Positions 7,250-15,365 of a stretch of 42,071 nt of DNA are shown in pieces. The stretch lies in NCBI GenBank assembly GCA_019116285.1, contig DXBX01000051.1:1-42071 (forward strand), written 5' to 3'. The stretch is from Candidatus Bacteroides merdigallinarum. Its GTDB lineage: Bacteria; Bacteroidota; Bacteroidia; Bacteroidales; Bacteroidaceae. The notes under the pieces are model-generated. The model made no database searches and was not told where the DNA came from. It saw nothing but the letters and a program-made list of their open reading frames with translations. The translations under genes were made by a program, and so were the position numbers. Positions within the stretch are counted from its first letter, which is position 1. Each line of letters begins with the position of its first letter.

Positions 7250-8620
7250 ATGGCAAAAGAAAAGACCGTATACGTATGCAGCAACTGCGGGCAAGAGTCG
7301 CCCAAATGGATAGGTAAATGTCCCTCATGCGGACAGTGGAATACCTACGTGGAGGAAATCGTACGCAAGGAACCGGCCAACGCCCGGCCACAGATTCTCC
7401 CTACCTTAGGGAAAGACAGCCACAAGCCCCTCCCCCTCTCCGACATCAATGCCGACGAAGAACCACGCATTGACATGCACGACGGGGAACTGAACCGCGT
7501 ATTAGGCGGAGGACTGGTGCGAGGCTCCCTGGTATTGATTGGCGGCGAACCGGGCATCGGCAAGTCCACGCTCATCCTGCAGACCGTGCTCCGTATGCCG
7601 GAGAAGCGCATCCTCTACGTCTCGGGCGAAGAGAGTGCCCGCCAGCTGAAGCTACGCGCCGACCGCCTGACGCATACCTCGAGCGATTGCCTCATTGCCT
7701 GCGAAACTTCGTTGGAGCAAATCTTCGTACACATCAAGAACACGCAGCCGGACCTGGTCATAATAGACTCCATACAGACCATCTCCACGGAAGCATTGGA
7801 GTCATCCCCCGGCAGCATCACGCAGGTGAGGGAATGCGCCGCCTCCATTCTGCGCTTCGCCAAGGAGAGCCACACACCCGTCATCCTCATCGGACATATT
7901 AATAAGGAGGGAACCCTCGCCGGCCCCAAAGTATTGGAGCACATCGTAGACACCGTCCTGCAATTCGAGGGCGACCAACACTACATGTACCGCATCCTGC
8001 GCAGCATCAAGAACCGCTTCGGCAGCACCGCCGAACTGGGCATCTACGAGATGCGGCAGGACGGCTTGCGGCAGGTCAGCAACCCCTCGGAACTACTGCT
8101 CAGCCAGGATCATGAAGGCATGAGCGGCGTGGCCATCGCCTCGGCCATCGAAGGCATACGCCCCTTCCTCATCGAGACGCAGGCCTTGGTGAGCAGCGCA
8201 GTGTATGGCAATCCACAACGCTCGGCCACGGGCTTCGACACGCGGCGTATGAATATGCTGTTGGCTGTATTAGAGAAGCGCGTGGGCTTCAAGCTGGCAC
8301 AGAAAGACGTCTTCCTCAACATCGCCGGAGGACTGAAGGTGAACGACCCCGCCATCGACCTCTCCGTCATCAGCGCCATTCTGAGCAGCAACATGGACGT
8401 GGCCATCGAACCGGAAGTGTGCATGGCGGGCGAAGTGGGCCTGTCGGGCGAGATACGCCCCGTAAACCGCATCGAACAGCGCATCGGCGAGGCGGAGAAG
8501 CTGGGCTTCAAACGCTTCATCCTGCCCCGACAGAACCTGCAAGGACTTACGGCGAAGACGAAAATAGAACTAGTGCCTGTCCGCAAAGTGGAAGAAGCCT
8601 TCCGCAGCCTCTTCGGATAA
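7250..8620 (+). CDS. radA: DNA repair protein RadA (Sms)
   Basis: 456-residue cytoplasmic ATPase that drives branch migration of recombination intermediates with RecA. The order is classical: an N-terminal C4 zinc finger (CSNCGQ...CPSCGQW), a RecA-like domain with Walker A GGEPGIGKST, the RadA-specific KNRFG motif (KNRFGSTAELGIYEM), and a C-terminal Lon-protease-like domain. ATG 7250 is used because translation from there gives the canonical MAKEKTVYVCSNC start. It is monocistronic, between the divergent thr operon and the convergent tRNA genes. Confidence 0.97.
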   Translation: MAKEKTVYVCSNCGQESPKWIGKCPSCGQWNTYVEEIVRKEPANARPQILPTLGKDSHKPLPLSDINADEEPRIDMHDGELNRVLGGGLVRGSLVLIGGEPGIGKSTLILQTVLRMPEKRILYVSGEESARQLKLRADRLTHTSSDCLIACETSLEQIFVHIKNTQPDLVIIDSIQTISTEALESSPGSITQVRECAASILRFAKESHTPVILIGHINKEGTLAGPKVLEHIVDTVLQFEGDQHYMYRILRSIKNRFGSTAELGIYEMRQDGLRQVSNPSELLLSQDHEGMSGVAIASAIEGIRPFLIETQALVSSAVYGNPQRSATGFDTRRMNMLLAVLEKRVGFKLAQKDVFLNIAGGLKVNDPAIDLSVISAILSSNMDVAIEPEVCMAGEVGLSGEIRPVNRIEQRIGEAEKLGFKRFILPRQNLQGLTAKTKIELVPVRKVEEAFRSLFG

Positions 8621-8654
8621 GGAGAGGCACCCCTTCGAAAAGAGGGGTATATAC

Positions 8655-8687
8655 AAAAAATAGCCCGACAAATCACTTGCAGGGCTA
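8655..8687 (-). terminator. Rho-independent terminator of the tRNA-Val pair
   Basis: On the minus strand TAGCCC and GGGCTA pair around a 15-nt loop, followed by TTTTTT. It lies 34 bp after the second tRNA. A separate hairpin just after radA (ACCCCT/AGGGGT, 8629-8648) has no T tract on the plus strand and is only a weak radA terminator candidate. Confidence 0.75.
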
Positions 8688-8720
8688 CCTATTATGGCAT
8701 TCTTTGGATATAACAATTTG

Positions 8721-8795
8721 TGGACGTTGACGGATTCGAACCGCCGACCCTCTGCTTGTAAGGCAGACGCTCTGAACCAGCTGAGCTAAACGTCC
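8721..8795 (-). tRNA. tRNA-Val (anticodon TAC)
   Basis: 75-nt cloverleaf on the minus strand. The acceptor stem is GGACGTT paired with AACGTCC, discriminator A; the D arm contains AGCTCAGCTGGTT, the T arm GTTCGAATC. The anticodon stem-loop TCTGC-CTTACAA-GCAGA gives UAC. The 3' CCA is not encoded. It is identical to the copy at 8835-8909. Confidence 0.97.
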
Positions 8796-8834
8796 GAGGC
8801 TTTTTCGAAAACGGAAACAAGAGTAATCTCTTGG

Positions 8835-8909
8835 TGGACGTTGACGGATTCGAACCGCCGACCCTCTGCTTGTAAGGCAGACGCTCTGAACCAGCTGAGC
8901 TAAACGTCC
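8835..8909 (-). tRNA. tRNA-Val (anticodon TAC), second copy
   Basis: Identical in sequence and length to the copy at 8721-8795; the spacer between them is 39 bp. Being nearest the promoter at 8936-8966, it is the first of the pair transcribed. CCA is not encoded. Confidence 0.97.
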
Positions 8910-8935
8910 TAAGCGTTTCCGTTTCAAAATCGATG

Positions 8936-8966
8936 CAAAGGTACGGCTTATTTTGATATCTCCAAA
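8936..8966 (-). promoter_or_regulatory. Promoter of the tRNA-Val operon
   Basis: The minus strand carries TTTG (8966-8963), a 19-bp gap and TACCTTTG (8943-8936), a near-perfect Bacteroidetes housekeeping promoter about 27 bp upstream of the first tRNA. Confidence 0.8.
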
Positions 8967-9223
8967 TGTTTTCCACTATTTTTTTTGCTCTTATTTTATC
9001 ACATTTGCATTAGCACCTGTTTTACAGATTATTATAGCAGAAATATTTTTCTACTTTCTCCGATAAGCAAAATCAGACGTCTGCTCCTCTTATTTCTACA
9101 CCTATTTATATTACATGAAAATGCACGCTTGTCCGGTGAACAAGCCATCCGCAGAACTTGTGGGAAATAGGTAGAAATCTTGAAAATTCCGCTTGGACAC
9201 ATCGGATGCCAACTATTTTTCCG

Positions 9224-9231
9224 TACCTTTG
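9224..9231 (+). promoter_or_regulatory. -7 box (TACCTTTG) for the GH16 gene
   Basis: Consensus TAnnTTTG about 45 bp upstream of ATG 9277; the -33 element is not clear. Confidence 0.5.
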
Positions 9232-9276
9232 GCCGAAAATTCCATATATACAAAACCTAAAAAATCAAAAGCACAT

Positions 9277-10074
9277 ATGAATACCCGGAAAATTCTGACA
9301 GTCCTCTGTGGCTGTTGCCTCACCTTAGCCACCCAAGCCCAACAAGCGATGTACGAACTGATTTGGGAAGACAATTTCAACGAAACCACCTTTGACACCT
9401 GCTGCTGGAGCAAGATTCCACGGGGAAGCGCCGACTGGAACCGCCATATGTCCGATGATGACAGGTTGTACGAAGTGAAAGACGGGAACCTGGTGCTGCA
9501 CGGCATCCACAACAACGGCGCAGTACCCCAAGACACGGCCCGCTACCTCACCGGCGGCCTTTACACCAAAGGTAAAGTCAATGTGAAATATGGGAAGGTG
9601 GAAATCTGCGCCCGCCTGGGATGTGCCCAAGGAGCCTGGCCCGCCATCTGGATGCTGCCCGAAGAGGCCCAATGGCCCAACGGGGGCGAGATAGACATCA
9701 TGGAGCACCTAAACCATGACACCATCGCCTATCAGACCGTACACTCTTACTACACCTATGTCTTGAAACACGACCAAGAGCCACCCCACGGTGGCATCGG
9801 ACCCATTAACCGCGACGGATACAATGTCTATGCCGTGGAGATTCTGCCGGACAGCCTCGTTTTCTCCATCAACGGACGGAAGACTTTCAGCTATCCGCGC
9901 ATCGAGACGGACGAAAAAGGACAGTATCCCTTCGGCACTCCCTTCTACCTGCTGGTGGACATGCAGATTGAAGGTGCATGGGTGGGACGTGCCCGCCCCG
10001 AGGAACTGCCCGTGGAGATGTGGGTGGACTGGGTGAAGGTGTATAAGCTCAAGGAGGAGCAGGACGGCGAATAA
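9277..10074 (+). CDS. Secreted glycoside hydrolase family 16 (endo-beta-glucanase/laminarinase-like)
   Basis: 265-residue exported enzyme. Residues 1-22 form a signal peptide (basic start, hydrophobic core with Cys residues, then TQAQQ). The GH16 fold follows, with the catalytic motif EIDIME: nucleophile E138, assisting D140, acid/base E143. The tryptophan-rich surroundings (WPAIWMLP before it, WVDWVKVYK at the C-terminus) are typical. The family cleaves beta-1,3/1,4-glucans, agars, carrageenans and related polymers; the motif cannot fix the substrate, but beta-glucan is most likely. A frame extending upstream to 9193 spans the promoter and is discarded. The gene stands alone, convergent with the fructan locus, and is not obviously part of it. 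Confidence 0.9.
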   Translation: MNTRKILTVLCGCCLTLATQAQQAMYELIWEDNFNETTFDTCCWSKIPRGSADWNRHMSDDDRLYEVKDGNLVLHGIHNNGAVPQDTARYLTGGLYTKGKVNVKYGKVEICARLGCAQGAWPAIWMLPEEAQWPNGGEIDIMEHLNHDTIAYQTVHSYYTYVLKHDQEPPHGGIGPINRDGYNVYAVEILPDSLVFSINGRKTFSYPRIETDEKGQYPFGTPFYLLVDMQIEGAWVGRARPEELPVEMWVDWVKVYKLKEEQDGE

Positions 10075-10084
10075 GGCCGGGGCC

Positions 10085-12808
10085 TCACCTCTTGCGCTTC
10101 TCCGTCGGGCTCTCCCCGAACTCTTCCTTGTAGCACTTCGTGAAATAAGACGGCGAGGAGAAGCCTACCTCGTAAGCCACCTCGGAGACGGTCATTCCCG
10201 TGGTCGTCAATAACGAAGAGGCCCGGCGCAGGCGGATGCGACGCAGCAGTTCGTTGGGCGAGCTGTTGGTCAGCGACTTCAGCTTGCGGTAGAGTTGCAC
10301 ACGGCTCATGCCCATCTCGTGCCCCAGGTCCTCGACGTTGAGGGTAGAATCCTTCATCCGCTCTTCCACCAACGCCTTGAAGCGGGACACGAAGTCGCGG
10401 TCCAGGTCGTTGACATCCCCTTGCTTGGGCAACTGCCCGTCGGCAAAGAACTGCCGCAGACGGCAACGGTTGTCCAGCAGATTGCGGATGCGCGACAGGA
10501 GCAACTGGGCGTTGAAAGGCTTGGAAATATAGGAATCCGCCCCGCCGTCGTAGCCCTGGATGCGTTGCTCGTCCAGCGAGCAGGCCGTCAGCAGGATGAC
10601 GGGGATATGGCTGGTGGACAACTCTCCCTTCAGGCGGCGGCAACACTCAATGCCGTCCACGCCCGGCATCATCACATCGCAAATCACGAGGTCGGGCACA
10701 AACTTCTGTGCCTGGCGCAAACCGGTCTCCCCGTCCGGAGCGGTCAGCACCCGATAATCCTTGCTCAACAAAGCAGACACATAAGCACGGATGTCGGCAT
10801 TATCGTCTATCACCAGCACCACGGGTGCATCGGGATTGGTCGGCTGCTCCACGTGGTCGGGCAAGTGCAGGTCTTCCGCAGCCTCCGCTTGGGGCAAGGC
10901 AGGAGGCGGAGGGGTGGTCCTATCCACGTCCTCGGATAAAGGCTTGCGGGGAAACAGGAGGGTGAAGGTGGTGCCGTGTTCATCGCTGCCCACCGTAATC
11001 TGTCCGCCCTGCATCTCCACAAAAGCATGCACCAAGGCCAGGCCGATGCCCGTGCCCGCCCGGCTGCCTTCCACCTGGTAGAACCGCTCAAAGATGGCCT
11101 GCACCTCGGCGGGCGAAATGTAACTGCCCGAATTGAACACCGAGAGGACATACTCTCCTTCCCCGGCCGAGAGGCGGACGGTTATCTCTCCCTTCTCCGG
11201 GGTATATTTCAAGGCATTGGACAGGAGGTTGAAGTAGATGCGCTCCATCTTCTCCGCATCGGCCATCAAGTGGAAATCGGCATCGCCCTCCACCAGGAAA
11301 GAGAAACGGATGCGCCGCCGCGCCATCGTCACCCGGAACGAATCATTCCACACCAGCAGCCCGGCCCGAAGGTCGAAGGGTGCCAGGTGCAACTCCATCC
11401 GCCCGTTCTCCACCTTGCGGAAGTCCAATATCTGATTGACCAAACGCAGCAGGACGCCCACGTTCTTCTTCACCAACTCCAACAGCCGGCGGGTGTTGTC
11501 CTTAACGGAAGCATCGGCCAAGAGCTGGTCCACCGGGTCGGCTATCAAGGTGAGGGGTGTGCGGAAGTCGTGGGAGACGTTGGTGAAGAACATCAGCTTG
11601 GCGTGCGTGGCTTCTTCCAATTCGTGGGACAACCGCTCCAGTTGGTCCTTCTGCGTCTGGAGCACCTGCTTCTGCTCCTCCAGCATCGCCTTCTGCTGCA
11701 AGAGTTCGCGGTTCTTGCGGCTCTTCAGCCTCAACAGGCGGTAGACGGCCACCAGCAACCCAATCACCACCAACAATCCCGCCAGGCTGCCGAAGAGGAC
11801 ACCACGCTGCGTGGCATACCGCTCCAGATACCGGGCCACGCGCCCCGTCAGCGTCTCAATCTTGCGGTCCAGGGTGGCGATATGTGCCATCTGCAAGTGC
11901 ATGATGGGTGCCGTCGTGCTGTCCACCACCGAGGTATTCAGGTTCATCTCGCGCTCGAAAGGTTTTCCCGTCAGGATGTTCATGGCCGTATGCACCACCT
12001 CATCGCCGCCCGTAGGATAGATGAAGGTGGCACTGAGTCGACCCTCCAGCACACTCTCCAGCCCGTAACTCTCGCCGGACAGGGCATCGGTGCCGAAGAA
12101 GCGGATGGACTGCTCGCGTCCCTGCCGCACGGCTGCCTCGTAGGCCCCATCGGCCATGCGGTCGTTCTGCGCGTAGAGGACATCAAATTGGGGATAGACC
12201 CGAAGCAAACTGTCCATCTTCGCCTCGGCCTGGTCGCGCAGCCAGGCACCATCGGCCACGGCCAACAAACGGATGTCAGGATAAGCCCGGATGGCGCGAG
12301 TGAATCCTTCATGCCGCTCCATGGCGGGCGTGGAGCCGGACAGGCCGGTAATCTCCACTACCGTGCCCTGTCCGTTCAGGCTTTGGGCAATGTAGTTACC
12401 GATGGCGTAACCGATGCCGTCATTGTCGGCACCGATGTAGGCGGTATATTTGTCGGAGAGTATCTTGCGGTCCACCACGATGACGGGGATGCCTCGGTCG
12501 TAGGCCTCCTCCACGACGGGAGTGATGGGCTCCGCCTCGTTGGGCGAGACAACCAGTAGGTCCACCCCTTCGTCCAGGAAGCGGCGGATGTCACGCACCT
12601 GTCGCTTGCTGTCGTCCTTGGCCGTGCGGATAATGACTTGCAGGTCGCGGTAGAACTCCGCCTCGCGCAGCATCTCGGCATTCTGCTGGTGGCGCCACTC
12701 GTCGTCGCTGCACTGGGACACGCCGATGACGTAGCGTGGCCGCTCGGGACTGCAGGACAGGAGGAAAAGGCTACTTACAAGGGTGATATAAAGGAATAAA
12801 TACTTCAT
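10085..12808 (-). CDS. Hybrid two-component system protein, fructose-sensing type (BT1754-like)
   Basis: 907-residue membrane protein combining sensor, kinase, receiver and DNA-binding parts. Order: signal or lipoprotein-like N-terminus (LLSCS near 17-20); periplasmic sugar-binding fold of the RbsB/LacI type (~25-325); one membrane segment (~336-358); coiled coil (~362-402); histidine kinase with H413 in SHDFRTPLT and an ATPase domain with GTGIGLALV; receiver with phospho-acceptor D711 in VICDVMMPG; and a C-terminal AraC-type HTH (~800-905). Most such regulators have a Reg_prop sensor; the periplasmic-binding-protein sensor is that of the B. thetaiotaomicron fructan regulator BT1754, which binds fructose. 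Located directly behind the fructokinase, it very likely activates the adjacent susCD operon. Confidence 0.93.
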   Translation of the reverse strand: MKYLFLYITLVSSLFLLSCSPERPRYVIGVSQCSDDEWRHQQNAEMLREAEFYRDLQVIIRTAKDDSKRQVRDIRRFLDEGVDLLVVSPNEAEPITPVVEEAYDRGIPVIVVDRKILSDKYTAYIGADNDGIGYAIGNYIAQSLNGQGTVVEITGLSGSTPAMERHEGFTRAIRAYPDIRLLAVADGAWLRDQAEAKMDSLLRVYPQFDVLYAQNDRMADGAYEAAVRQGREQSIRFFGTDALSGESYGLESVLEGRLSATFIYPTGGDEVVHTAMNILTGKPFEREMNLNTSVVDSTTAPIMHLQMAHIATLDRKIETLTGRVARYLERYATQRGVLFGSLAGLLVVIGLLVAVYRLLRLKSRKNRELLQQKAMLEEQKQVLQTQKDQLERLSHELEEATHAKLMFFTNVSHDFRTPLTLIADPVDQLLADASVKDNTRRLLELVKKNVGVLLRLVNQILDFRKVENGRMELHLAPFDLRAGLLVWNDSFRVTMARRRIRFSFLVEGDADFHLMADAEKMERIYFNLLSNALKYTPEKGEITVRLSAGEGEYVLSVFNSGSYISPAEVQAIFERFYQVEGSRAGTGIGLALVHAFVEMQGGQITVGSDEHGTTFTLLFPRKPLSEDVDRTTPPPPALPQAEAAEDLHLPDHVEQPTNPDAPVVLVIDDNADIRAYVSALLSKDYRVLTAPDGETGLRQAQKFVPDLVICDVMMPGVDGIECCRRLKGELSTSHIPVILLTACSLDEQRIQGYDGGADSYISKPFNAQLLLSRIRNLLDNRCRLRQFFADGQLPKQGDVNDLDRDFVSRFKALVEERMKDSTLNVEDLGHEMGMSRVQLYRKLKSLTNSSPNELLRRIRLRRASSLLTTTGMTVSEVAYEVGFSSPSYFTKCYKEEFGESPTEKRKR

Positions 12809-12811
12809 GGT

Positions 12812-12847
12812 CCTTACATTTACGGGTTATCGCCTGCAAATGTAAGG
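12812..12847 (-). promoter_or_regulatory. HTCS gene promoter with overlapping inverted repeat
   Basis: A perfect 10-bp inverted repeat (CCTTACATTT at 12812-12821, AAATGTAAGG at 12838-12847) immediately precedes the ATG at 12808. The upstream arm contains the -7 box TACATTTG (minus strand, 12844-12837). It could be an operator or a 5'-leader hairpin. Confidence 0.5.
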
Positions 12848-12892
12848 AAATAATAGGAAGAATGCGACCCTGAAGTCTTATTTTAATAATAT

Positions 12893-12980
12893 GAAGTACA
12901 GTACTTCGTATAGTGAAGTACTGTACTTCACCTAGTGAACTACTGTACTTCGCATAGTGAACTACTGTACTTCACTTTAT
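12893..12980. repeat. Four tandem 22-bp palindromic repeats
   Basis: Exact 22-bp period with units at 12893, 12915, 12937 and 12959. Each has a palindromic core such as GAAGTACTGTACTTC, joined by TATAGT- or CTAGT-like linkers. It lies between the fructokinase stop and the HTCS gene. The TACTGT core is shared with the array at 4361-4449. Confidence 0.9.
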
Positions 12981-13007
12981 GTATCCTGAATGAAAGGAGT
13001 GCTTTGC

Positions 13008-13892
13008 TCACTTACATCCCGTCAGCTCGCGCGGCAATACGGGCATCGCCCCATTCTGCGTGCAGACGAAAGCCGAAGTGCATACGGCCAGCCGATGGGC
13101 ATCTTCCACGGGCATCCCCTTCAGTATGCCGGAGACAAAAGCCGCAGTGAACGAGTCGCCCGCCCCCACCGTGTCGGCCACCTGGACGCGCGGCGTCTCC
13201 TGGAAGTAGACCTTGCCGGGCGTGAAGACGTAGCTGCCGTTGACGCCGCAGGTCAGGATGAGCATCTTCAGGTCGTACTTGCCCAGCAGAATCCAACACT
13301 TGTCTTGCAGGTCTATGCCCGGATAGCCGAACATGCGGCTGATGGTCACCAGTTCTTCGTCGTTAATCTTCAACACGTTGCACCGGCGCATCGACTGGCA
13401 CAGCACCTCTTTGGTATAAAAGTTCTGGCGGAGGTTGATGTCGAAAATCTTCAACTGCCCCTCGCCGTCGGGCATCGCGTCGAGGAAACGCCCGATGGTC
13501 TCGCGCGACACGACACTGCGCTGTGCCAGCGAACCGAAGCACACGGCGCGCGTCTGCCGAGCCAGTCCGTCCAGCGACACGGTATAGGGGATGTTGTCCC
13601 ACGCCACGCCTTCCTTGATGTCATAACAGGGCACGCCGGCATCGTCCAGCGTCACCTGCACCGTCCCCGTGGGATAGGGCACGGTCTCCACCATGCCGTT
13701 CAGTCCCTTGTCGCGGAAGCTCTCCAAGATTTCCATGCCCAGCTTGTCCTCGCCCACGGCGCTGACCACTCGGCTATCCAGCCCAAACTGAGACACATGG
13801 TATGCAAAGTTGGCGGGTGCCCCGCCCAGTTTCTTTCCTTCGGGCAGCACGTCCCACAGTGCTTCGCCCATTCCTACTACGATATGATTCAT
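13008..13892 (-). CDS. Fructokinase, PfkB/ribokinase family
   Basis: 294-residue cytoplasmic sugar kinase that phosphorylates incoming fructose. The N-terminal LGGAPANFAYH signature and the C-terminal PfkB motif DTVGAGDSFTAAF, with catalytic base D246, are intact. It is seventh in the fructan operon, between the importer and the regulator, the place held by BT1757 in the B. thetaiotaomicron locus. Fructose is inferred as substrate from this context. The start ATG 13892 is preceded, after 17 bp, by an 18-bp sequence also found before the importer gene. Confidence 0.93.
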   Translation of the reverse strand: MNHIVVGMGEALWDVLPEGKKLGGAPANFAYHVSQFGLDSRVVSAVGEDKLGMEILESFRDKGLNGMVETVPYPTGTVQVTLDDAGVPCYDIKEGVAWDNIPYTVSLDGLARQTRAVCFGSLAQRSVVSRETIGRFLDAMPDGEGQLKIFDINLRQNFYTKEVLCQSMRRCNVLKINDEELVTISRMFGYPGIDLQDKCWILLGKYDLKMLILTCGVNGSYVFTPGKVYFQETPRVQVADTVGAGDSFTAAFVSGILKGMPVEDAHRLAVCTSAFVCTQNGAMPVLPRELTGCK

Positions 13893-13930
13893 GATATAGT
13901 GTATATGATGTTAAATGATAATTTATCGGT

Positions 13931-14036
13931 GATGGCACACAGATGACACAGATTTAACAGATTTACGCAGACTCTTTATTATCTACTTATTAAAATCTGT
14001 GGTCATCTGCCCAATCTGTGTCATCTGTGTGCCATC
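13931..14036. repeat. Long inverted-repeat element between importer and fructokinase
   Basis: Perfect 24-bp arms at 13931-13954 and 14013-14036 (core CACAGATGACACAG and its complement), with a second nested pair (ACAGATTT at 13956-13963, AAATCTGT at 13993-14000). The mRNA could form a long hairpin. This is an interspersed palindromic element of the kind common in Bacteroides intergenic regions; it codes for nothing. Confidence 0.88.
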
Positions 14037-14047
14037 TAAATTCCTAT

Positions 14048-15208
14048 TTATACTCTCTTCATCCTCCCAGCATAGAATACCAGATACAGCACGCCGACGG
14101 TCATCACCGCCACGGCGCCGCTCTGCCCCAGCCCGTCGCTGGCAAAGCCCATCAGCAGGGGGAAGACCGTGCCGCCGAAGAGGCCCATGATCATCAGTCC
14201 CGATATCTCGTTCTTCTTCTGCGGCATGGCCAGCAGGGCGTTGGAGAAGCAGATGGAGAAGACATTGCTGTTGCCGTAGCCGATGAGGGCGATGCAGGCG
14301 TAGATGACGTAGCGCGCGTCGGACACCAGCAGGCCCGCCATAGCCACGAGCATCATCCCCACGCTGACCCACAAGAACGACCGTGAGCTGAAGCGACTCA
14401 GGATGAACGTCCCGCTCAGACAGCCCAGCGTACGGAAGATGAAGTACAGGCTCGTGGCCCACGAAGCCTCGTCGAGCGTCATGTCCAGACGCTCCATCAA
14501 CAGCTTGGGCGCCGTGGTGTTGGTACCCACGTCAATGCCCACGTGGCACATGATGCCCAAGAAGCACAACAGGATGAACGGATGGCCCAGCAGGCGGAAG
14601 CAATCCGCAAAGCCGGAGGCACGGTCGGGCTGCTCCTCCTCGATGTGCGTGCCGCCCAACCACAAGATAGCCACCACGGCAATGACCATATAGACGGGGA
14701 AGAGCACGCGCCACCCTAAGCCCAGGTCAGGAATCGTTTGCGTCGCGCCCCACATAGCGATGTACGGAGCCAGAAACGAGGCGATGGCCTTGACAAACTG
14801 TCCGAACGTCAGCGACGAGGCCAGCCGGTTGCCGGTGATGACATTGCTCAGCAGGGGATTGAGCGAAGTCTGCATCAACGCATTGCCGATGCCCAGCAGG
14901 GAGAATGAACAGAGCATCAGGCCGTAGCTGTCGCCAAAGATGGGCAGCAGCAAGGAAACGGCCGTCACCACGAGGCTCAGCAGCACGGTCTTGCGCCGAC
15001 CGATGCGGTTCATCAGCACACCCGTGGGCACACTGAAGATGAGGAACCAGAAGAAGACCAACGAGGGAAAAATGTTGGCCTGTGCGTCCGTCAGGCCGAG
15101 GTCTTCCTTCACGTAATTGGACGCGATGCCCACCAGATCCACAAAGCCCATGGCAAAGAAGCAGAGCATGACGGGCAGGAGTTTGGAATTATTGCTTTTG
15201 TTGTTCAT
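14048..15208 (-). CDS. MFS sugar importer (fructose, FucP-like)
   Basis: 386-residue inner-membrane transporter with about 12 hydrophobic segments and the MFS loop motif NRIGRRKTV after helix 2. It resembles the FucP/GluP sugar:proton symporter branch. Its position between fructokinase and the periplasmic GH32 matches BT1758, the fructose importer of the B. thetaiotaomicron levan locus. The stop codon overlaps a conserved 15-bp sequence (TAAATAGGAATTTAG, minus strand) that also overlaps the stop of the upstream GH32 gene. Confidence 0.9.
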   Translation of the reverse strand: MNNKSNNSKLLPVMLCFFAMGFVDLVGIASNYVKEDLGLTDAQANIFPSLVFFWFLIFSVPTGVLMNRIGRRKTVLLSLVVTAVSLLLPIFGDSYGLMLCSFSLLGIGNALMQTSLNPLLSNVITGNRLASSLTFGQFVKAIASFLAPYIAMWGATQTIPDLGLGWRVLFPVYMVIAVVAILWLGGTHIEEEQPDRASGFADCFRLLGHPFILLCFLGIMCHVGIDVGTNTTAPKLLMERLDMTLDEASWATSLYFIFRTLGCLSGTFILSRFSSRSFLWVSVGMMLVAMAGLLVSDARYVIYACIALIGYGNSNVFSICFSNALLAMPQKKNEISGLMIMGLFGGTVFPLLMGFASDGLGQSGAVAVMTVGVLYLVFYAGRMKRV

Positions 15209-15238
15209 AAAGGTAGAAGTTAAATGATAATTTATCTA

Positions 15239-15354
15239 TTTAATGAAGAATGATGAATTAAGAATGAAGAATTCTGTAGGAACCCCTTCAGACGCCACGC
15301 GCCAATTCTTCATTCTTCATTTTTAATTCTTCATTAAAGCGCGCTTGCGCGCGC
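15239..15354. repeat. Inverted-repeat element between GH32 and importer
   Basis: Two nested perfect arm pairs: TTTAATGAAGAAT (15239-15251) with its complement at 15326-15338, and AAGAATGAAGAATT (15260-15273) with its complement at 15304-15317. A separate GC hairpin GCGCGCTTGCGCGC follows at 15339-15352. It is unrelated in sequence to the element at 13931-14036 but inserted between the same flanking sequences. Confidence 0.85.
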
Positions 15355-15365
15355 TAAATTCCTAT

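Larger units (their letters stand above)
8910..9276. other. Intergenic region between the tRNA-Val pair and the GH16 gene
   Basis: AT-rich. It contains the tRNA promoter (minus), the GH16 -7 box TACCTTTG at 9224-9231 (plus), and a small hairpin (GCTTGT/ACAAGC, 9127-9145). I see no coding sequence or known RNA here. Confidence 0.7.

Noticed and set aside
8629..8648. Hairpin ACCCCT/AGGGGT as radA terminator
   Set aside because: No T tract follows on the plus strand, so it was not called as a terminator.
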